Assembly (NCBI GenBank): GCA_026413225.1 | Contig: CM048553.1 | Span: forward strand, 115,574,690-115,638,689 | Length of the DNA: 64,000 nt | Direction: 5' to 3' | Source: Otis tarda | Lineage: Eukaryota > Chordata > Aves > Otidiformes > Otididae | Shown here: positions 36,490-46,278 of the stretch, piece after piece | How positions within the stretch are numbered: position 1 is the first letter of the stretch | How the letters are laid out: the number at the start of each line of letters is the position of its first letter | Notes under the pieces: generated by a model | Told to the model about the DNA's origin: nothing | The model's database searches: none | What the model saw: the letters and a program-made list of their open reading frames with translations, nothing else | Made by a program: the position numbers and the translations under genes

Positions 36490-37860
36490 TCTATAACCTG
36501 GGCCAACAGCCCAGCTGAAGCGCCTCTACATCAGTGCACGCAGCACGGGCGACAAACAAGAGGAGCTGGAAGCTGTTGTGCTGCTAGAAAGCTATGACCT
36601 AGTTGCCATTACGGAAACTTAGTGGGATGAATCCCAGGTCTGGAGTGTGGCTATGGATGGCTATAGGCTGTTCAGAAGGGACAGGCGAGGAAGGAGGGCC
36701 GGAGGTGTTGCCGTCTACATCAAGAAATAGGTAGAGTGTGAAGAGTTGTCTCTGAAGAATAGCCAGAAGCAGGTTGAAAGCTTATGAGTGAGAGACCAAG
36801 GCAACAAAGGGAACCTAGTTGTTGGTGTTTACTATATGCCGCCCAATCAAGAGGAGCCTATTGACGAAGCCTTCTTACTCCAGCTACAGGAGGCATTGTG
36901 CTCATAGGCTCTTGTCCTGCTGGGGGACTTCAGCCACCCTGACAGCTGCTGGAAAAGTGGCATGGAGAGCTGTAGGCAGTCCAGGAGACTCTCAGAATGC
37001 ACTGAGGATAACTTCATAAGCCAGGTAATAGACAGCCCTACCACAGGGGATGCCATACTGGACCTGTTGGTTACCAACGCAAACGAGCTAAGGTGACGTC
37101 CAAGCTGGAGGTGGCCTGGGCTGCAGTGATCATGCACTGGTGGAGTTTGCAGTCCTTAAGGAAATGGGCAGGCAAAGAGTAATGTCAGGACCCTGAATTT
37201 TAGGAAAGCAAACTTCCAGCTCTTCAAGGAGTTAGTCAATAGGATTTTTTGGGAAACTGCCCTCAGGGACAAGGGAGCAGAATAGGGCTGGGAAATCTTT
37301 AAGGATGCTTTCCATAAAGTGCAAGAGCTCTCGATTCCCAGGTGTGAGAAAGCAGACAAGGAAGGCAGGAGACCAGCACAGCTGAGTCAAGACCTGCTAG
37401 TCAAACTAAAGGACAAGAAGAAAATGCACAGGTGGTGGAAGGAGGGACAGGTATCCTAGGAAGAGGATAAGGATGCCACCTGGTTTTGTAGGGATAAGGT
37501 CAGGAAAGTCAAGGCATGGCTGGAGCCAAGCTTGGCAAGGAACACAAGGAATAATAAGAAGGGTTTCTACAAGTATGTCAGCCAGAAAAGGAAGGTCAAA
37601 GAAAGCACAGCCTCCCTGATGGGCAAAGACTGGTAAAAATGGCTGAGAAGAAGACTGAGGCACTCAACTTTTTTGCCTCACTCTTCACTGGTAACCCCTC
37701 TTCCCACACATCTCGAGTGGATGGACTGCAAGACAGGACTCGAGGAGCAAAGGGCTTTTCTGATGTGCTCCAGAGTTCAGAATGCCTCAATGTGGCTGTC
37801 AGAGGAGAAACCTACTCCACCAACACCAGGTGAATTGCACAGAGAAACAGGACCTGCCTG
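36490..37860 (+). mobile_element. CR1 LINE fragment: endonuclease region, 3' end missing
   Basis: It begins near the start of CR1 ORF2, with CAGCTGAAGCGCCTCTACATC, and continues through the apurinic-like endonuclease domain and the linker before the reverse transcriptase (ACAAGTATGTCAGCCAGAAAAGG, TGCCTCACTCTTCACTGG). It stops before the reverse-transcriptase core. No CR1 3' terminus lies downstream. LINE copies usually keep their 3' end, so this copy has lost it by a later deletion or rearrangement. It is more decayed than the CR1 pieces at 32.3 and 42 kb. Both outer limits are approximate. Confidence 0.9.
36515..37110 (+). pseudogene. CR1 ORF2 endonuclease remnant with at least five stops
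   Basis: In the frame starting at 36515 the translation follows the CR1 endonuclease: LKRLYISARS, then YDLVAITET, DGYRLFRRDRRGRRAGGVAVY, LLGDFSHPDSCW and DAILDLLVTNANEL. In-frame stops fall at 36620 (directly after the TET of the TETW motif), 36728, 36785, 36905 and 37094. The last stop is produced by a frameshift, since the GDV that should follow appears in another register. The catalytic GDFN motif reads GDFS (36923-36934), losing the asparagine. APE-type endonucleases of this family nick target DNA to prime reverse transcription. This copy cannot make the protein. Confidence 0.9.
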
Positions 37861-40846
37861 ACTCCTGGGCAGAAATCTGTTCTCCTCCTCTCAGCTACAA
37901 TTCAGAAAATAAAGTCTCCAAAGAAAGCTTTTTGGTAACACCATGACTTTGAAATATGATGGTGCTGATATTGAAATGTAACACACTGCACTTTTTTATT
38001 TACTGCCTAACTCAGCTCCTGACCTAACAAATCTCTGCGCTACAGCGCAACCTGGCAGCACCCAAACTGGCAACACACAGCTGACTTGCAGTGTGGCTAG
38101 GACAGCATGGGGCTTTACATGAGGCATTGCTGAGACTTTTTGCCATTCTCTTGCAGCCAGACTTCTCCTAATGCTGTGCAGACTTACCCTTTAAATCTAT
38201 GGATTTGACCAGAATACACACTTGAGAAGAAAACTCTCCATGGGGAAACACGTTCAGAATTGACACCAGAACCATCTCAATCTATTGTAAAGTCCTTGTT
38301 AGAGGATTAAAATTACTATTAGAGCTAGGGACCACCTTTTGTGTGGAGTGCCACAAACAGTGACCAGGTTGTCATACCCAGGAGCTTACTTTATACTCTA
38401 CTGGCTGTCATGTTAAGGACACAGCTGTAGTTGTCATTGATCGACAATGCTGAACTTTGCGGTTCTCCTCCCTTATTGTGGTGGCACGCCATTCACAGCA
38501 TGGGCTGTGTGCACTGACCCAATTCTTACAAGCAAGCTTGAAAGCAGGTAAAACAAGACATAAGACTTATATTAGCAGAAGGAGACAGCATGGTCCAAAT
38601 TATTTTAATACTTCAACACAGGCTGTCATCCCTACTCTAAACAGCGAACACAATAAGACAGACGGTCTTGAACAAAAACGTATGCTCCCTGCTGTATGAT
38701 AGCTACAGCAGAGATGGGGATGTGTTTGTCTACATCTTAACAATACCCCAGAGGATGCTTTTGTATTCCACACTAAGAAATATCAGCATAACAGATGCTT
38801 TTCCCCTTTAGCATTAACAGAGTTCCTTCAAAGTCCGTTCTGGCCCTGATTTTCCAGAGTGGTCAGCTGTTCTGAGTCAGTGTCTTGAAAAAGCGGGCCC
38901 CAAAATTATTGTTATTCTGTCCTGTTATTCTTTTTTTTTTTTTTTTTTTTTTTGTCAGATTTGAGTATAGGCAAGGCATAGTTAGTCAGGGAAGCTTAAT
39001 TAGCTAAGCCCACAAATTAACCATTCAGATTAAATTGCTTGTATCTATCTAGCACTGTGATATTTATTTATAGAGTAATTAATATCAAATGTCTGAGATA
39101 GATAAAAGCCTTTAGACTAAAAGCACTATTATCGTTCAAATGCATATTTATATATTTTAAACTCCAAACCCCAAACCTCCAACTATGCTGAGAAAATGTT
39201 TAAAGTCACAGTAAGACTCAAAACAAAGGAAATAAATAAAACATTAAGGTTCAATATGCAGTCACGAGATTGTGAGCTCCTTGGAGCAAAGGCTTTACTC
39301 CTTATGAAGGATCTAGTAAAGTGTCTAGCACATAGTGGGTATTACTCAACATAATTATTATCCTCTTAATGTAAAAGTTTCACATCACATTTTCTGTCTT
39401 GGTTTTTTTTTTTCTTACAGAATGGCACTTTTTTGAAATATTTCTGTCAGGGACTGAGGGTTGTAAGAGAGCCTAGGAGCAATTCTGAGCCTCATGTTTT
39501 TAAACATGTGGGGAGGTCTTGGTGCAAAACTACTGGAACACATGGATGGAAAATGCTAAACAGGCTTTTATTTTGGTCTGTATAAATTACGGCACAGACT
39601 TCATTGGCCTTTAGTCATATAACAACACTTTTTTGAATTTTCTTGTTGTGCTTCACATTTTTTTAATTCCTACCCAATGTTCCTTGAGGATTCTTTCTAT
39701 TTTTTTCCTAACTCCTGCAAAAATACAAAATGCTTTAATCTACACAGAGTTGTCCTCTACAGGACTCCTCTAGCCTTCTTAAAAATGTGACAGTATAAGG
39801 ACTAGATTTTTAAAGGTATTTGGGAATCTATCTATCTCCCAAAGAATTAAGGAGAAGTTAGGCATTTAATTATTTTGAGAATCTTGGCCCAAATCTTGGT
39901 GTTTTCAGAGATGTTTGCTGCATGCTGACTTCCAGTGATGGCTAAGGAGAAACATATTTCAGTTTGAAGGGTGATTCTCAAAGACGAAACACAACTCGGA
40001 GAATTCCAAAGAAGTTGCAAACTACGGGAATTTCTGGGGGGAGGTTTTTTTCCTTGATGTATAATTTTCCAAATTCATAGTTTTGGAACCTCATGAGTCG
40101 AGATGGCCTTGAGCTTCAGTGACTGTCTCTGGCTTTTTGATATCTCTTGATCACCTCTCATGTAATCTAATCTTTTCTCTGTGCTTAGAACTCCAACTGG
40201 TTTACATGAATCAATGTATTCAAATGATTATATATTTTAATACACCTAAACAAAGTCATTGTTGTTAACTTAAAGAGAAGTAGTTTGCTTAATAAGCAAC
40301 ATAGGCAGTCAAGACCATAGTCTGTCTTTACGTTTCACTCAGGGTCTCACGCTCCTCTGTGGAAACAGCTGAAGACCAACCTCTCCCTCTGAATATTCGA
40401 CTCAAATTTCATCCAGTTGGCACAAGTGTGAGCTTTACAAGGGCTGGGAACCAACGGGCTGCGAATCACATTGCCTCCTGAGAAAAATGAAAATCTCATT
40501 TACTGCCTTTACAGTAAAGGACAGTAAGAAAAACAAACAAAACAAATGTAAAAATTTGTCCATAGTTACACAGTTTAAAAAACAAAATAACACTAGTGGA
40601 AATGCATGCTTTATGAACCACTCTAAGTTTTCAGACTGAGGACATTTGCAGTCACAATGTTGACACCCTGTCCAAGGAACCTTTAAAGGTGATAGGAAAA
40701 GAAGCTAGGCTGTAGATAATCCTGAACAGTCAGTCATAATATTAACCTTATTTGTGGACAGAAGGAAAGACGAGTGCAAGCAATATTGTGATCCTTGAAA
40801 ACTCAACCCCACCTGGATATCAAATGCTTTCTCCTAAAAGAGAGAG
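37861..40846. other. Non-coding stretch, no gene recognised
   Basis: AT-rich, with a T23 run at 38931-38953. I checked whether the T run is the tail of a minus-strand processed copy; no polyadenylation signal or open frame lies on the expected side. Confidence 0.6.
38931..38953. repeat. T23 homopolymer
   Basis: Twenty-three uninterrupted T residues; a simple repeat, and a place where sequencing length errors are likely. Confidence 0.95.
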
Positions 40847-41310
40847 GTGGCCCAGGTGCCCAGGTGGCCAAGAGGGCCAACGGCATCCTGGCCTGCGTTA
40901 GAAACAGTGTGGCCAGCAGGAGCAGGGAGGTAATCATCCCCCTGTATTCGGTGCTGGTGAGGCCGCTGATAGAGACTGAAAAGGTTAATTAATGTCTCAA
41001 CATGGCTAGATGATGGAAAGATATGAGATTTTGTTTGGATGGTTGTTTTTTGTTGTTGTTGTTGCTGTTTTCTTTTGGTTTGGTTTTTGTTTGTTTGTTT
41101 GTTTGGTTTTTTGTTTTTTTGTTTTTTGAACCACCATGGGTCCACGGGGTGATATAAAATTGACAGCAAATTTATAATGTCATTGTTTATTGACTGTGCT
41201 TTGAGTTGGAGGCAGGGAAATCCATTTTCCTGCTGTGTATTCAGACCCCAGTTCCAGTGGACCAGAATTCCACAGCCACAAGCTCCACGAGGACTTGGTC
41301 CGTTCCATCC

Positions 41311-41353
41311 TCCGTCCCGTCCCGTCCCGTCCCCCCCCCCGTCCCCCCCCCCC
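41311..41353. repeat. CCCGT repeats with C10 and C11 runs
   Basis: CCCGT units leading into C10 (41331-41340), GT, then C11 (41343-41353), inside the LTR. Runs of this kind can form i-motif or, on the other strand, G-quadruplex structures, and are prone to assembly error. Confidence 0.9.
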
Positions 41354-41373
41354 GCATGCGCCCAGAGATACAT

Positions 41374-41437
41374 ATCACCTGATAATGGGCATGCATATCG
41401 CCCTGTAATGGATCACCTGGTAATGGGCATGCATATC
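41374..41437. repeat. 26-bp direct repeat in LTR U3
   Basis: Positions 41374-41399 and 41412-41437 match at 25 of 26 bases (one A/G difference), with starts 38 bp apart. Each holds ATCACCTG and GGGCATGCATATC. Placed about 65-125 bp upstream of the TATA-like site, they look like duplicated enhancer elements. Confidence 0.88.
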
Positions 41438-41499
41438 CCCACCAGGTGGGGGGTACGGCTAGGAAAACCAGCTCTCGAAATACAATGAAAACAACCAAC

Positions 41500-41508
41500 A
41501 TAAAAAGG
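41500..41508 (+). promoter_or_regulatory. TATA-like site of the 1044-bp LTR
   Basis: ATAAAAAGG in AT-rich context, about 325 bp upstream of the AATAAA signal. The best core-promoter candidate, but not a consensus TATA box. Confidence 0.4.
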
Positions 41509-41552
41509 GACATTTCTGGACTGAGACAGAGAGATTTCTTCTAAGACACTTC

Positions 41553-41618
41553 TTCTACACTTCGAGACTTCTACACTTCTTCGACACTACAGACTCAGAC
41601 TTCTACACTTCTACACTT
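41553..41618. repeat. Four TTCTACACTT repeats
   Basis: Exact copies at 41553-41562, 41569-41578, 41601-41610 and 41609-41618, the last two overlapping. They lie just downstream of the TATA-like site, so would be in the R or leader part of an LTR transcript. Shortly after, GGAATACACAT occurs twice (41632-41642 and 41648-41658). Confidence 0.88.
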
Positions 41619-41830
41619 CACTTCATTCAACGGAATACACATTCGCCGGAATACACATCCACGGAACCGACATCGAGACAATCAACACCGGACGGATCGT
41701 TGCCCCATCGAGTGAACTGAACTGTCAGGACGCCGCAGCTTCCTGGTGGTAGCTATTACAACCGAAACTCTTTTCCCTCTTTCCTTCCTTTCTCTCCTTT
41801 CTCTTCCATTTACAAACTTCTTGTCGGGTT

Positions 41831-41836
41831 AATAAA
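41831..41836 (+). terminator. Polyadenylation signal of the 1044-bp LTR
   Basis: AATAAA in GTTAATAAAGCTACC, about 175 bp from the LTR end, following a pyrimidine-rich tract at 41768-41808. Confidence 0.7.
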
Positions 41837-42541
41837 GCTACCTGGCACTTGACTCCGTTTTGAGTCTTAATTCTGTTCCCGAGAATACGAACAAAACCAC
41901 GCTCCAGTGTGTGTGAGAGGTCGGTCCAGCCGCCCCTAGCCTCCCAGACTCGTCAGGGGTCGGCTAGAACACAAGGGGGCCTTCCTCTCGTCCGAAATCG
42001 GAACGTGACAGCCGCTCCTCGAGTATTGTGTTCAGTTTTGGGCCCCTCACTACAAGAAAGACATTGAAGCCCTGGAATGTGTCCAGAGAAGGGCAACAAA
42101 GCTGGTGAGGGGTCTGGAGCACAAGTCTTATGAGGAGCGGCTGAGAGAGTTGAGATTGTTTAGTTTGGAGAAGAGGAGGCTCAGGGGAGACCTCATTGCA
42201 CTCTATAGCTTCCTGAAGGCACGTTGTGATGAACAGGGGTTTGGCCTCTTCTCCCAGGCAACAAGCAGGACCCGAGGAAATGGCCACAAGTTGTACCAGA
42301 GGAGGTTTAGATTGGACGTGAGGAAAAACTTTTTCTCCCAAAGAGTGGTCAGGCACTGGAATGGCCTGCCCAGGGAGGTGGTGGAGTCGCTGTCCCTGGC
42401 AGTGTTCAAGAGGCGGCTTGATGAGGAGCTACAAGATATGGTTTAGTACCTGTGGCAGCAATGGTAGTGGGAAGACGGCTGGATTAGATGATCTTATAGG
42501 TCCCATCCAACCATGTGATTCTATGATTATATGATTCTATG

Positions 42542-45500
42542 AAAAGCAGCAACAGGTGAAGGTACGTAAGAGGCAACTGTACAAAAGTTTGCAAAACTTG
42601 GTTTTGCAGAGACCGTAGCTGAATTTTAGTCTTCCAAAAACATGAATTTTGCTGAAACATCTTGGCCATGACAGTTAAAATTGTAGCTTAGATTTTATGA
42701 AAAAAATATTTGCTAGTAAACACACTGAGAAGATGTAAGAGTGCACTGAAGCAGTACTTTCAGTGCATTCACCAAAATTACTTCACGAGAGTTTGGAATA
42801 CTCCACCTTCCAACCATTAGCAATATTAGTTCAGTGAGCATTAGTTTGCCCTGCAAGATATTTCTGACCAGAACCATAACAAGGAGAAAACAGGGTAAGT
42901 GTCTGTTCCAGTGTCCAGTGACCTTTCAGCCTATGGGAAAAAAACCAAGGGACGGATTATATCGCCAAATAGGAAATCCTGCTGAAAACCCAAACCAGCA
43001 AAAAAACAAGCATCTTTCTCCTTCAAGGAGCTTGTACTCACACTCTCTTAAACAATTTAGCTTTTCTTTTGAAAATGGAGATTATGCAGAGAAAACCCTA
43101 TTTCATATGCAAATTTGCCATTGTGACCGAAAAGTACACGAGAGTGCAGAAAGATAGGATATGATGCATTGTTTGCTCAAGCAGCTTCTAGAACAAGCAA
43201 GCCTTATGCATGATTTGTGAGACAAGCACACAAATTGCCAAAAGAGGATGTCAGTTTGACCTCCAGTCACTTTTACACTTCGGAAAAGCTTAGCGTGATG
43301 AGAAACACTCAAACCGAGAACTGCTGCACAGTGCCTGCCTTAATCTGTTGATAATCTTGGATTACTTTTCCAGTCTTCCCTGGTTTAGCAGCTTCTGTCC
43401 AGCTGTAAACAAACGAGATCATGTGGAGGTTTCTTCTACCAGTCATGGAGATGTCACTTGCTCACTGACTAGCTGGCAGGTTTTGATGGCAAGTCTGCTC
43501 ACTCATTGGAAATCGTGCCTGTCGCCTAAGTGACCGATAATCCATTTGAAGAATGAAAAAGAAGTTACTAAGGTGCCAAGGGACTCTGTCTAGAAATGAG
43601 AAATATTTGACAGTGAAAAAATATGTGTTTGTAGTGTTGTTTGGTTCATTTTTCCAGGGAGAGCTGAAACCACAGAAGGCAGACAGAGATTGCTAAAACT
43701 CTTTTGCACATAGATTAACTTGTAATTCACTTATTCATGCATGTGGGAATACAGCTTCTCAGACCAACTTCCTTCAGCAATAATGCGGTTTATGCTTCTG
43801 CTCTTGTGTTTTAATAAAAGTCATGAGATTAAAAATCCTCCCTAGTGACTGCTATCCCAGAACAGAAATGTAAGAAAGTGGATCAAATACGGTACCTAGA
43901 AAGCACAGTGACTGCGTTTTCAGAAAAAAAATAAGGGATCAGTTGTAATGTGACATGACTTCTCATGGGATATACTAATCCTACTCAGAAGAATTAGCTT
44001 ACTTGACTCAATTGCTCCTTTGAGACTTGCAAATAATGCACATTTTACTGATATATATTTGCATGGTATCAAGAACGGTGTCACTTATGCTTTGAGGTGT
44101 TCCATAACGTAAACTCTAATTATAGAGAAAATTCTAATCACATTAACATAGCATTATACTAAAGCAGTAACTGTTTTACAGGTGAAGCAGTGAACTTCGT
44201 TTTATTTGCTGTTTATACACAATCCGGTCCTGGACCATAAGAACAAGTCCTGGACATTGCGGTTAGATAAACAAATCACAAGATTTGAAGGTTACAGCAA
44301 GTCATTGTTCATCAAGGGACTTAAGTTTTTATTTTCCCCTGTCTTGACTAACCAAGTCATGTAAATTATGCAGGACTCTGCTCTCACTTTTATAGGGGTA
44401 GCTATGTCTCACCTTTATCTCACTGCCTCTGCTGCTCTTACTCCTTTGAGTAGTGCCTGGCCAGGTGAGCAGTCCCATAATTTCCAGTAACAAGACATAC
44501 TACTCTGAGTAAGCAGGAGTGGCAGAGTGGGCCCTCAGTAATGGGAGAACATCGTTACCACTTATTGGCTTGCTGCTGCTCTGACAGCTACAGATCTGAG
44601 CATTACTATGGAAGGCCACGTGAAAGACAGATTGAGGGACATACGAGTGTATTTCATGAGAGATGGGGAAGAACCAAAGAGAGGAGATACTCTCATTCTT
44701 TAGATAAGACAAGCTGTTTAAAACAATGTAGCGTTATCTGCTTTAAGTAACGAGTAGTAACACTCAATTTAACAAGCGTTGCTTACTGTAGGAAGCTTAA
44801 TTACTCTTCAGTATACATTCAATACAAAATTTCTCATGCTGATTGCTTCAGCTGAATGTCAATGTATTATGTCCTAGCGACTTCAGTAGAAACTGCTATG
44901 TAGCAGCGAAATTTCCTTCTGCTCTCTAAGTGACATGTGATGAAAAATTATTTAATGAGCTGCTGCATTTTGCATCTGTGTAAATAACTTCCATGTAAAC
45001 ATGCATTACAGATGATCAATGTGGCTTCCCCAGTGCTGAAAACGGTCAGCAGTTTTGACTGCACGAGGTGCCTGAGGGTATTGTGAGAAAGAGATTTAGA
45101 GTGGATTCCGCAGCACTTTATATTGATTTAAGCCTGGCTTGCTACAGACGTGCTTTCCCCATCCCTCCAGCCGTCTTTCCACACCCCCTCCTCCTTTCAG
45201 CCACTAGTGAGGCTCTAACACCTCTGTTGCCTCTCACAGCAATGCTGAGCCTGGCACCAGTGGTGCATAGACCTGCAGCTGAAGGGTAACTTGCATCATA
45301 AAAGAGGCAGCACCATGTGTAGGAACAAGCAGGGAAATACAGTAGGGACAAGGTAGAGTACGGAAAAACTCAAGTAAGGAAATCTAGAGAAATCTTAAGA
45401 AGAAAGATGATTCTGGAGAGACAACTGGGGCTGGTGGTACCACCAGCAAAATTGGTCAGATGCCAGGCTGGACCACAGGAGGATGCTTCTGGGGACTTCC

Positions 45501-46090
45501 TGGGAGACTGGAAAGGGAGTGCTTGTGTGGTACGTGAAGCAGGTGGCATGGTGATGGGATAGAGGTGGCACAGAGAAACTGTGTATCTGCTACTACAGGT
45601 GGTAAACAGGGAGTAGAAAGCACTCTGGAAAAGAGAAGACATTTCTGAGCTCCTTCTGCCCCATATTAGTAAAGTCCAACACAGGTTTCACAAGGTTTAC
45701 AACTGTTTCTAGGGAGAAGTCTTGTCTTTCATTTCTTGTCAGCTATATAACTGACATATATATTATATATAATATATAGAGATAACATGTTATATATATG
45801 TCATATATATTATTATATTATACATCATGTATATATTCCTATTCTTTTAGGAATGCAAATCCATCCTCAGATCTTGTTTTGGCATGATACACAGGACTGG
45901 TTTCCCCATGCAGGACTGTATTCAACTTTCACAGTACACGTACTTGTGGTGTTGCTGATGGCAAAACACAAATAAATTCAGTTTATTCATAACCAGTTTC
46001 GTCTTCTAAACATACTCACTTCTCACTACTCAACAAACCAAACAACAGAGTTCATCTTCATTAAGACCCAACAGATGACACAGGAATCAC
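42542..46090. other. Non-coding stretch, no gene recognised
   Basis: AT-rich DNA with short chance open frames on both strands. It includes an AT-palindromic patch near 45.75-45.84 kb. No mobile element can be named. Confidence 0.6.
45753..45836. repeat. AT-rich patch with 11-bp inverted repeat
   Basis: Almost pure A/T. GACATATATAT (45753-45763) and ATATATATGTC (45792-45802) are exact inverted copies around a 28-nt loop that is itself partly palindromic. The patch could extrude a cruciform. Such patches often show repeat instability. Confidence 0.8.
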
Positions 46091-46278
46091 TGGTGAAACA
46101 CTGGAACAGGTTGCCTGGAGAGGTGGTGGATGCTTCATCCTTGGAAACATTCAAGGTCAGGTTGGATGGTGCTCTGGGCAACGTGATCTAGTTGGAGATG
46201 TCTCTGCTTATTGTAGGGGGGTTGGACTAGAGACCTGTAAATGTACCTTCCAACACAAACTATTCTATGATTCTATGA
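46091..46278 (+). mobile_element. Short CR1 LINE 3' tail
   Basis: A 188-bp 5'-truncated copy that keeps only the end of ORF2 and the 3' terminus: GGTGAAACACTGGAACAGG, AGAGGTGGTGGATGC, GGTCAGGTTGGATGG and GGGGGGTTGGACTAGAG, ending ATTCTATGATTCTATGA, an intact terminal repeat. It retains no catalytic domain. Confidence 0.95.

Larger units (their letters stand above)
40962..42015 (+). mobile_element. Solo ERV LTR, 1044 bp, with 5-bp target duplications
   Basis: The LTR proper is 40967-42010, from TGATAGAGACTG to ATCGGAACGTGACA. Perfect GCCGC duplications lie at 40962-40966 and 42011-42015, and the host CR1 reads straight through when one copy is removed, so both ends are certain. AATAAA at 41831-41836 sets the plus orientation. 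A TATA-like ATAAAAAGG is at 41500-41508. The U3 side holds a T/G-rich low-complexity tract (about 41040-41130), CCCGT repeats with two C runs (41311-41353) and a 26-bp direct repeat. After the TATA-like site come four copies of TTCTACACTT. I do not recognise the family. A 5-bp duplication is compatible with ERVL-like or some other classes. No retroviral interior remains. Confidence 0.93.
40847..42541 (+). mobile_element. CR1 LINE 3' end split by a solo LTR
   Basis: The left part (40847-40966) reads GTGGCCAAGAGGGCCAACGG ... GTGCTGGTGAGGCCGC. The right part (42011-42541) resumes at the same codon, giving ...CTCGAGTATTGTGTTCAG, then GGCAACAAAGCTGGTGAG, GGAGGTTTAGATTGGACG and GGAGGTGGTGGAGTC, and ends ATTCTATGATTATATGATTC. 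The two parts rejoin without loss once one GCCGC is removed. The coding remnant on the right ([25 protein letters not shown] and on, frame of 42105-42446) is the C-terminal tail of CR1 ORF2, with a stop after a DMV. 5'-truncated, with no catalytic domain left. Confidence 0.95.

Noticed and set aside
38931..38953. T23 run as the tail of a minus-strand processed pseudogene
   Set aside because: No AATAAA and no open frame in the minus direction next to it.
40834..41513. 179- and 90-codon minus-strand frames rich in Gly, Gln and Lys
   Set aside because: They are produced by low-complexity tracts inside the 1044-bp LTR.
41461..41520. ATAAAAAGG as a host gene promoter
   Set aside because: It lies inside a solo LTR with defined ends, so it is better read as the LTR's own core promoter.
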